Notes under the pieces: generated by a model | What the model was told of the DNA's origin: nothing | Seen by the model: only the letters and a program-made list of their open reading frames with translations | Database searches by the model: none | Assembly (NCBI GenBank): GCA_019137255.1 | Contig: WPDH01000099.1 | Coordinates: 1 to 61,222, forward strand | DNA length: 61,222 nucleotides | Direction: 5' to 3' | Origin: Corinectria fuckeliana | Taxonomy: Eukaryota; Ascomycota; Sordariomycetes; Hypocreales; Nectriaceae | Shown here: positions 52,591 to 61,222 of the stretch, one piece after another | Position numbering within the stretch: position 1 is the stretch's first letter | Layout of the letters: each line of letters begins with the position of its first letter | Program-made: the position numbers and the translations under genes

Positions 52591-55500
52591 GATGGTCGGT
52601 ATTTTCGGGGTATGATGTGGTATGTAATGAAGATAAAGAGTTGCAGCAGCAGGAGTAGTGAACCGGGTCCAGCAGTATCACCGTGTTTCTCGAAGCGTCT
52701 AACAAGCTCTAGTTCGAGAGGCAAAGTGAAGGGATTCAGTGCTGGACTGATAGGTTTGATATAGAATGAGTGGTAACGGAGGAGTTGGGCGATCAACGCT
52801 CCTCTGGAATAAGTGATAAAAGACAATGGATGTCGTGACGGTCGGAATCTCCAAGTAAGATACGAAAGAAGGTGATTAGGAGACTGGCTCGTAGCACAAG
52901 ACGGGGGCAAGGGAAAGGATAGAAGCGAACAGATGAATAGAAAGAAAAAAAAACCGGAGAATAGAAAGACCCAAAAAGGAAGTCTTTCACAGTAGAACAA
53001 TAGAACGAAACAACGGGCTCGCAGGTTAGTGAGGGCGGGCGGCCTGGGTTAAAAGGGAGAATTCGGCCAATGCAGTGAATGGCATGGCATCTGCAGCCCG
53101 GTTGGTAACGCGCTCTCTGACTGGTGGTATCAGAACCATGCAGGCCAACCCGAGGCCCCAGAAGAGAGCCGCAAGATCCATTCTGGGGACGAGGTTTGCA
53201 ACGGGCCAGGGCCAGGGATCATGCAGGTAGGGACCAGAGACTAAAAGGGAAGAGACTAAAAAGCCAGGGGACAGTGGACATGCGGCGTATCAATGCGTTA
53301 GACCATGGTCGGAGAATCGCCGCCAAGTCAAACGCGCCGCGGGCTTACTAGGTGTACGTACGGAGTAGTAGTACGTACGAAGTACTGACTAGTCGCCAGT
53401 GAAGTGACAAAGCTGTCAGTGAAAGATCGCCAGTCAGTCGCACAGCCCCCTGCTTCGTAGTCAAAAAAGCCTCTTCTGCTTCGAGGCTTGGTTCGATTGT
53501 CTGGATGAAATGCATCTCAAACCAGGTCAGCCCGAAAAGGCCTCGGGGGCTCTCGTTGTGCAGCACTCGTAGTAGCAGCTATTTGAGTGACGAAACCGCA
53601 TCTGCTTGAGCCAACTTGCTCTCGTCTCGTCTGAAATGCCTTGCTTTGTCCACGACTCAGTTATTGCTGATTGGGTGCTGCCGGTGTGCTGCAGGGAGTG
53701 CCTCGTCATTGAGCAACGCGGCCGGCTCAGAGGTCGTCGGTTAGAGCCTGTTGCCTTCGGAGCTAACAAGTACCAGATACCTTGTAGACGACCTTGGAGC
53801 AGCAAGCATTAGAGCAGCAAAATTCCTTGGCCAGGGGGGTTTGCGGCTGGCTTGCTCCAACCGCTGCAGAGTCAAGTCATTACCGAGGCCAGGCAAAAGG
53901 CCTCTGGCTTAAGAAGCGACAGCCACTCAACCAGCCAGGGTCGAGGGCCGTAACCCGGTAGATACGTATCGGGTACCGACCTGGTCAGGTTGGCTCTGGG
54001 CCTGTCGACCCCCTGTTAGGCTTTCGTGCCGCTGTGTTCTAACCTTCGGGTGCATCGATCTTCAGTTGGGGTTGATGTCGTTGTTGATCCTAAATCGAGC
54101 AGCCAGCCCACCGCGTTTGTCCTAAGTAGACTAGGCAGCACGCAGTAAGCACCCTTGGGGAGCGTCAGTGTCGACGCGGTCGCAGAACAAGAGGGAATCG
54201 CATGTACAATTCATGCAGTCGCCCGAGCTCCCTCCCGCCGCATTGTTGAGTGTGAGGCAGGGCATGAGAGATTCACGGCTCAGCGAGTTGAACCCCTTGT
54301 TTCCAGAGTCCAGGTGACATCGCGGTGAGGAGATCCACCTACTGGAAACCAGCCCAAGTCCAGATGGCGGCGTTGGACAGTGGACAACCCCTGGATTTCA
54401 GTGGAGTGCACCTCCGTCCCGCGTTCCATCACTGTCAGTGGCCCGTGTGGATGGCCGCCGTGCCCACTGCCAGATGTGAAACGGACGGTTCCCCTGCTGC
54501 CCTGCCCTGTGGCTAAGGGATTGCCGCCACGACGTCGTGCACGACGGCGTACCGCTGTGCTTGGTTGGCTCTCGATGGCCGTCACGGCCTCAACACACTC
54601 CCCATTGCCGGGAGTCAGCCGTTGCCGCCACCAGGCATTGTAGCACGTACGAAGTAATTACGCCAAATGACCTTTGCAATCTCGCAAGCCGCTCAGCGTA
54701 GAGCAAGTCTGGGAACATATCCTCTCCCTCTCTTTCCCGCAGTGCCTAGACTTGTTTACGGGTCCTTCGGCAGCCCAGCTCGCCTGCCCAGAGTCGTCTG
54801 TCCAGGGAATGTTTGTCCAGTCCCGAACTGGCCTTCAGCACCGTCCACAACGGACGACGGCCTCTGCGGGGGCCTCCGAAAACCCGGCCGGTCGGGGGAG
54901 GGAGCATGCAGGTCACGGACCGTGCGTGTCTCGTAGGAGCCAGGGATCGATAGGGGAGGGAGTGTGTCGGATTGTGGTGTGGCTCTCGCCAAGGCCATGG
55001 GACGGGACCATGGGGAGGCCCTACTCTGGAAGGGCCCCGGGGACGGAGTAATTACCCGCTGTATTTGGGTGGAGGGAGACATGTAGTAATCTACATGTCC
55101 CTGGCTCTCGTCCAGGCATGGATTTCGTACATCTCGGTAAACAAACGGCGATGGTAATGTCGATGGTGTCAACTAGGCCATGCCTTGGACCTTGTGTGTA
55201 GGGAAAGAAGCAGAAGCCAAAGTAGGCTGCACCATGGACGAGCTGGTCAAATCATGGCGTAGTTGGTCAGAGAGAGGATTGTAGTTTATTACTCCGTAGA
55301 CGTCCAGGTGACCTGTGTAGCTGGTGTTTACCAGTACGTTGACATGCACATGACTTCTAATCTGGGAAGGTGGCTCCTACCTTAACGTTACCTTCCTACC
55401 TAACTTACTACCTTACTTGCCTTTACCTTTACTGTCTTCCGGGGTAAGGCTGCAGGGCACTCCAGAGGAGCAGACGATGGAAGGCGACCTTGTTTTCCGT

Positions 55501-58245
55501 TTTCATGCCATACATAGGGAGAACTCTAGATGGAAGTGGTCTCGGCATGGCGTGGCATGCACCCCTCAGCTCCAGGAATCATAGTCCGCCTTTTTTATTC
55601 GATTCTGCATCTGCGTCTGCTTCGTCCGGCTGTCTACCCCTCGGTCAATCTCAATCAAGACGAGAATAGCACACTTCAAGATCAAGATGAGATGTCGTTC
55701 CATCATGCGAGCCCAGCATTGCGGCGTCTCAAATGCCTTCGTTCCCCCTGACCTGGTCTCGCTGCTCCCGCTCTCTTCTCACGATGCCATCTGCGACGCA
55801 TCCCGCAATAGACGGGCGATCCAACGCTCCGGTTTGGTGTCTCAATCCGGGGTCTCGGTTATGCCGATCATTTTTAGCATTTTAACTCTTGCGCCTCATC
55901 TTCATCTCAGCTCGTTCTCAGCCTATTGGCATCTCAGGAAACAGCAGTTAGGTTCTAGACCAGACGTTTCACGGGCGTCTCAAGGCTAAGAACCCCTTCA
56001 AAACCCGCGTTAACGCATCTGTATGGATGTGGATGTGGATCTCCCGCACACATGTGAGGCAGGCCGGGTTGCAGCATTGAGGTCACTGGCTGCCTCCTGT
56101 TCTGCTCGTTTTTCTAAGGGGGGAGGCTTAGAGGCAGATCTGGAGGCGAACATTGTTAGAATTTCCAGCATTCTTGTTTGAATCACGACTCGTCTTGACG
56201 CATCTAATCTAGTGAGCACCTTTGTTTGGCTTCCAAAAAGCGAGCCTATAGGAACCGACGTTGGTGAGCCTGTTGGCCTAGATGTTGCAGGATGGAGAAG
56301 TTGCTGTCTCAATCCACGGGCTTGAGCATGTCAATTCTGGTTTGTCGCCTAACACAAATTGAAACTGGAATGAAGCTTTCCGCTGTGATGAAGCAAGGAA
56401 TTCCTAGCAAGTAGGTACGTAATTTCCCGCCGAGCCTAATTCAAAGAAAGTGTTATGGAACCTTTGAAGAAGGCCTTGTGACAATTTGGGTGAGGTGGGA
56501 AAACCATATCATAAAAAAGGTATCCCTTTCTCTTGGTTATCTGTTCCCATCACAGCTTGTGGGAATGACGCAGCTGTCGTGGGGGCCGAAGCGGGGAGAT
56601 GGCAACATGCCCTATGATTGTGCGCTGCAACAGCACACGAGGCTATTGCTCATTTAGCTCCATCTCTCAGGGTCTTCTTGCCTTTAGTAGGAAAACCCTT
56701 GTTTTTTGAAGGCATTTGTCGCCACTAAAACAGACAGAGGGGTCCGAGAGCCCACGTCGTGGTGCTGACGTTGATAACGCTTGTTGATGCCGGGATACCC
56801 AATGCATGCCGCCTTTGATGGGCTTGACCACACTGAGTCGTCCACGTCTCTGTGCTTGACGGAGTAGGTAGAAGTGGAGCGAAGTGGTCAGAGTGAGTCT
56901 GACGAGAATAGGCCAATCTGCAATAGCAGCCCGATTTTATTGAAGTACGAAGTAAGTAGATGCTGTGTTCTGTGTTTTCCAACTGGAAGGGGCGTGCTGG
57001 CTGCCAACTGGCACTTGATATGCAATGTCCATCCCTCTCCCTCCCCCGCGGAACCAGTTCTGTCTGATGATGGCGTCCAATAAGTACACATGCCTTGCGT
57101 GCCGACACTGTACGTACCTACTACTACTAGTAGGTGCGCAATCTGCAAGCCCCGCCCCGCCCCGCCTGGACGGCACGCGACCCCCAAAGTCGCTACTGGG
57201 TGCGGTACTACGATTGCGGGCACCCCCCATAATCCCACGTCCACGTCGTGGAGTCGTGGAGTCGTGGCAGCGCGTAAAGTGCAAAATGCCATCTAATCCT
57301 AGGTAATCTCTCTGCACCAGCGCCGGTACCGCAATCGAACCTACTGAGTAAGTACGTGGACGCCTGAGAGTGGGAATTGTAGCAATAGTACGATGACATT
57401 TGCCAGAACGGACAAGAACAAGAACGAACTGGCGGCAGGTGTGTCTAGCACGTCCACTACCACGCTCGCACTCACACACACCTATTCCCTCTCTCTCTCT
57501 CTCTCTCTCACGGTTCGGCCCAGCCCTCCCCTATCAATGACGGAGGGCGGGCCACGATATCACCGCCGCCTTTACCCCCGATCGGGCGGTCACCGCGTGC
57601 CACTGGTTGTTTATTTTGGGGCGGTGCTGGGGAATCTTGAAAGATCCAGGCCAGGTTACCGCAGCACCGAGGGACAGAGGGAGGGCACTGAGTATTAGGA
57701 ACAGGAACTTGGGAAGGGGTCCGCATGAGTCGTGAACAGAGACAGGAGACAGACAAAGCAAATGATAGAGAGAGACAAGCCACCTTTACAGAGGCAAAGG
57801 ATGCCCGGACGGGGGGCGAACTGCGGTCATCGAGCGGTCATCTAATGGCTAATGGCCTAATTAACACCTCCCATTTCTGTGCCGCACTGCACTGTGCATA
57901 CCTAGGCTACTGTGTAGGTAGGTACCTACTTAGCCAGTAATTAGCCACTGCTCTCTGCTTTGTTGTGTTCAACCCTGTGGCTTGGTGCCGGTTTTTGATT
58001 GCGATGCCCCCTCCCTCCCTGGCAGTCACCTGTTTCTCTGCTCCCTCTGCTCTGCGCTGCATCGTCCCGGTTTTTGTGATTCATCCTCCGCTTCTCTTGT
58101 CTTGAACAACCATTTTTACTGCCCCCTCTGCCCTTGCCTGTCCCCCTTTCTCTCCGTCTTCTTCTCTCCGCCCACCGCCGCCCTGAAATGCCCACCGAGC
58201 CGCCCGCATCCACCTTCAACGGAGAGCCCTGAACCGCGAGCTGAC
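52591..58245. other. 5.6-kb gene-poor stretch, no intact gene recognised
   Basis: The first 0.4 kb is the subtilase promoter and leader; the last few hundred bases, pyrimidine-rich, are the F-box gene leader. Between them all frames are short (up to 180 codons), Arg/Pro/Gly-rich and without domains. Base composition is ordinary, so this is not RIP-decayed repeat. It carries several TACGRAGTA motifs (53359, 53376, 54648, 55290, 56946). A lncRNA or small secreted-protein gene could be hidden; I cannot support one. Confidence 0.45.
57489..57508. repeat. (CT)10 microsatellite
   Basis: Ten perfect CT copies about 0.74 kb upstream of the F-box protein start. Confidence 0.9.
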
Positions 58246-60204
58246 ATGGGCGACCCCATGGATATCGCCGACGACTGTCACGACGTCTTCGACACATCCT
58301 CCATCACACCCGCGTGTACGCCCACAAGTACGCCCACAAGTACACCTACGACTACGCCCACGACTACACCCTCCTTCTCCCGCTGTGCCGCCCTGCTGCC
58401 CATCCGGGACACCTGCTCCTCCCTCCGCGATGACCACCACGACGCCCAGGAATCCGATGATGAGTTCGCCTCCATCATGGCATCCTCCATGGTGACCAGT
58501 CTCCTAAACACCACGTCCAACCCCGTCTCACCGGGCTCCTCCAGCCCGCCCCTCGACCAGTCCAAGAGCGTCGACTTCGTCCCACCCACCCGACCCAGCA
58601 GCACTCCGTTCCCTCATCCCGATCACCGGCACTCGAAACCATGCTGCCTCAGCGACTCCAAATACGGCGACGACTGGCAGCCCTCCCCCGGCTCCCCCGC
58701 ATTCGCCATCGACGAGCCGCGCCCCCTACCCCTACCCATCACCGACTTCAACCGGTTGCCCATCGAGGTACACGAGGCTATCCTGGACCACCTTTTCGGC
58801 TATCGCGTCTCGGCCACCTCCCGGAGCGCCATGAGCGTCTCCTGTGTAACAAAGAGCTGGGGTACCGCGCTGCGTCATTCGCGGAGGAGGGAACTTACGG
58901 AGCTGGCGAGGGTGAGCGAGATCTGGCGGGTTCTGATCCAACAGCGGCTCTACCGCCATGTAAAGTTGAAGGCTACGGTTGACTGCCTCGAGGATGCCAT
59001 GCTACATTTCGCCCAGCACGAATATCTCCAGTCCTACGTCAAACACATCGAGATCTGGTTCCCCGTCTTCCAGCCCACCTACGGCCCACTGGCACTATCA
59101 AACACACTCTCGCTGCCCACGGTCACCATGGAGGGCCTGACAAACGCGACATACACACTACCAGCCAACAACTGTACCTTGGAGGAGGTGTTCCATTTCG
59201 TGGCCCAGGCCTTGCCGCAAGCACGGGTGTTGACGCTCGAGGGCGGGGAACGACGAAAGGCGCCCAGGGTCCTTCACTTTCATCAGCAACGGCGTGATCC
59301 GACTTTCCACAAGACCCTCCCGATACTGGAGTCGGTACAGACTCTGGTGACCCGCGGCCAGTGGAATCTCACAAGGGACGACCAGGACTTTGCAACAATA
59401 CTTGGCGCCTTACCATCCCTCGCAGAATGGCAAAGTTCATACAGCAAACCAAAGTCCAAGAGTTACATCACCATGTCCGAGTTCCTCCCGCAACTCCCCC
59501 ATCACATCACGAACCTTAGCCTCTGTCTCGAGAGCGACTACCGACGTGAGGGCGTCATGCCCGCTTTTTACTCCAAGGTAATTCAGAAGACGCACATCTG
59601 CGTCCAAATGGCCGAGTCTTTACCCTCGCTGGAGCACTTTGCATACACTGGTCGCGTCTGTCACCACTTTTTCGAGATGGCGATGCGGTCGACAGACCCG
59701 CGCACGTCAAGGCTCAAGTCGATCGATCTAACGGTCAAGAACTGTTGTCGACATAACGTGAGTTTCCATGAGTCAGGTTCCGGCATTCAGGATATGGGGT
59801 TCATCGATGCCTTTGAGAAGCTGGTGGTTTCTGGGATCCGGTCCTTGGAAAAGTTGAAAGAAGTGGTGTACCTGCGGATTCGCTTCGTGGACCTTGGTAT
59901 GTACCCTACGTCACCTTTATATGGCTCATCTAACTCGATCACAGATTCTGTTCTGCCACCTCTAAACCCGTTCTTCCTCATGCGGAACGGGGAGTGCTCA
60001 GGCGTCTGGAGCGACAGGATTCTGACAGAGATGGCACGAGTGCGGCCCAATACATCATTTACAGAACTGAGCGATTCATTCGGAAACATTGTCTACGGCA
60101 AGGAAGGGCGGATGGTCATCACCCCCGAGTACCCGCGGACGCGGATCACTTCATTGAAGCTGACCAACTACTACTCCCTCGCGGCGGGCATCACCATTCA
60201 ATAA
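58246..60204 (+). CDS. F-box protein (probable SCF ubiquitin-ligase adaptor)
   Basis: The first in-frame ATG, 58246 (GACATGG), is used; the open frame extends upstream without an ATG. Seen: a disordered Thr/Pro/Ser-rich N-terminus including a tandem repeat, then an F-box-like segment at about residues 165-245 (FNRLPIEVHEAILDHLFGYRV, followed by WRVLIQQRLYRHVKL). A long helical and beta region follows, possibly a leucine-rich-repeat-like substrate domain. A 48-nt stretch at 59897-59944 has perfect intron signals (GTATGT donor, CTAAC branch, ACAG acceptor) but length divisible by three and no stop. Spliced protein is 636 aa, unspliced 652 aa; I favour splicing. Known: F-box proteins recruit substrates to Skp1-Cul1 ligases. 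The target is unknown. A fungal-specific orphan family is likely. Confidence 0.72.
   Translation: MGDPMDIADDCHDVFDTSSITPACTPTSTPTSTPTTTPTTTPSFSRCAALLPIRDTCSSLRDDHHDAQESDDEFASIMASSMVTSLLNTTSNPVSPGSSSPPLDQSKSVDFVPPTRPSSTPFPHPDHRHSKPCCLSDSKYGDDWQPSPGSPAFAIDEPRPLPLPITDFNRLPIEVHEAILDHLFGYRVSATSRSAMSVSCVTKSWGTALRHSRRRELTELARVSEIWRVLIQQRLYRHVKLKATVDCLEDAMLHFAQHEYLQSYVKHIEIWFPVFQPTYGPLALSNTLSLPTVTMEGLTNATYTLPANNCTLEEVFHFVAQALPQARVLTLEGGERRKAPRVLHFHQQRRDPTFHKTLPILESVQTLVTRGQWNLTRDDQDFATILGALPSLAEWQSSYSKPKSKSYITMSEFLPQLPHHITNLSLCLESDYRREGVMPAFYSKVIQKTHICVQMAESLPSLEHFAYTGRVCHHFFEMAMRSTDPRTSRLKSIDLTVKNCCRHNVSFHESGSGIQDMGFIDAFEKLVVSGIRSLEKLKEVVYLRIRFVDLGMYPTSPLYGSSNSITDSVLPPLNPFFLMRNGECSGVWSDRILTEMARVRPNTSFTELSDSFGNIVYGKEGRMVITPEYPRTRITSLKLTNYYSLAAGITIQ
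58318..58371 (+). repeat. Thr-Pro-Thr-Ser/Thr 12-bp tandem repeat in the F-box gene
   Basis: About four and a half units of a 12-bp repeat (ACGCCCACAAGT and variants) encode TPTS/TPTT. In-frame expansion in the disordered N-terminus. Confidence 0.85.
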
Positions 60205-60530
60205 AACAATACCTACAACCGGAAACGTGGACTTGAGACCAGGTCGGAAAAATGAGCAGGTGTTGACCAGATTCTTCACCTACTCCTGCATCGATTACTT
60301 GGAGCAGATGACGATTATTGTCCTTACGGCAGGCGTTTTACGGAACCGGTGCGGGAAGGCCGGAGAGCAGTACTGCTGATAATTTGAATTACATACCCAG
60401 ATGCTGGGCGGAAATGGAAACTTTTGCAGGGAGTTTATGGTTTGCATGAATACACGGGATTTTAGGGGGAATGATACGGAAGGCCATAGGGCCCGGTGTC
60501 TCATATTAACTTTTTTTTAAATTTTCGCAC
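60205..60530. other. F-box gene 3' flank up to the A/T-decayed repeat
   Basis: Ordinary-composition DNA ending in a T8 run. The 3' UTR of the F-box gene should lie here. No gene recognised. Confidence 0.55.
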
Positions 60531-61222
60531 TAGGGTTACCCTACTGTATTATATAAGCTTTATTTAATTATATATAATATTATATTATAATAAAAGACTA
60601 TATTTTTATTTTGTTTATTTATATATAAAGGGATTAAAGTTTTTATTACTATAGTAACTAATTAATAATAAAAGAAATTATATATAGTTATATACTCTTA
60701 TATATCTCTTTATATTTTATTATACTTTCTTCTTTTTCTTCTTTTTATTATAAAAAGGCCCTTTTTATTTATACTTATAATATTCTATCTAAATAAACTA
60801 ATTACCTACTTAAAGGTCTATAAATAATCTCTTAGTACTATATACTATCCTAATTATAGCTAATAGCTTCTTATACTTATATTCTTATCTACTTTTATTA
60901 TTAATCTAATAGACTTATCTTTTACCTAATAAATAATTAAATATATACTTATATAAAGTATAATAATTTCTTCTAATAAGACTACCTTAGTAATACTTAA
61001 TACTTTTATTAATATAGCTAATATAGCTATTATAGCTTATATAACTAGTATTATAGCTATATAAAGTAATAGAGAGGTTCTTATAGTTAACTTATAAAGT
61101 ATATTTTATATTTTAACTAGTTATTATAATAATAGTATTAATAATATAAATATTTCTGTTTATTAATTTATAGTATTATAAACTAAGGCTAAGAGGAATA
61201 TTAATATTATATTAGTATATAA
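60531..61222. mobile_element. Left end of a second RIP-decayed A/T-rich repeat (runs off the window)
   Basis: Composition changes abruptly after the 13-bp palindrome TAGGGTTACCCTA (60531-60543) to the same A/T-only texture seen inside the 39.5-45.3 kb transposon: G follows A or G, C precedes T or C, almost no CpA, TpG or CpG. The palindrome may be the element's terminus. Too little is in view to tell what element it is. Confidence 0.6.

Noticed and set aside
53440..53540. GGTTCGATT near 53490 as a possible tRNA B box
   Set aside because: No matching acceptor stem, D arm or anticodon arm can be drawn around it.
1..61222. Search for CRISPR arrays, phage-like or bacterial-type operons, rRNA genes
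   Set aside because: Spliced eukaryotic genes throughout; no regularly spaced repeats or rRNA signatures seen.

Overview
This window is nuclear DNA of a filamentous ascomycete, most likely a Sordariomycete. Genes carry short introns (48-98 nt) with GT..AG ends and CTAAC/CTGAC-type branch sites, coding DNA is GC-rich, intergenic DNA is long, and parts of the sequence look mutated by RIP (repeat-induced point mutation). I place it no lower than class with any confidence.

Layout, left to right. The 5' part of UTP4 (ribosome biogenesis, minus strand, running off the left edge) shares a 0.77 kb divergent promoter with NPT1 (nicotinate phosphoribosyltransferase). A large secreted or anchored WSC-domain protein follows. 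It converges on a soluble fumarate reductase (Osm1/Frd1 type), and then comes an acetate transporter of the GPR1/FUN34/YaaH family. The next 8 kb (12.3-20.5 kb) is gene-poor and holds a remnant of a family-2 glycosyltransferase gene. It is followed by an MFS monocarboxylate-type transporter, an AA9 lytic polysaccharide monooxygenase, the DNA-repair protein Nbs1/nibrin, and an Irc21-like cytochrome b5 protein convergent with Nbs1.

From 30 to 32.5 kb lies a kinase-like gene in one unbroken frame except for six premature stops. After it come a low-complexity coiled-coil protein and a convergent Caj1/Djp1-type DnaJ protein. From 39.5 to 45.3 kb lies a complete 5.7 kb DNA transposon with 89-bp terminal inverted repeats and a 9-bp target-site duplication, as in Mutator-like elements; its interior has decayed to almost pure A/T. 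Beyond it are squalene synthase (ERG9), a proteinase-K-like secreted subtilase, 5.6 kb with no recognisable gene, an F-box protein, and the start of a second A/T-decayed repeat at the right edge.

The intact genes are mostly housekeeping (ribosome assembly, NAD salvage, sterols, DNA repair, chaperone) plus nutrient uptake and secreted degradation functions. I see no biosynthetic cluster, CRISPR array or recognisable tRNA/rRNA. The strongest signals beyond ordinary genes are the transposon with palindrome-rich ends, the stop-only kinase pseudogene, the glycosyltransferase relic, and a recurrent intergenic 9-mer family (TACNNAGTA). All intron positions were read by eye from splice signals and reading frame.
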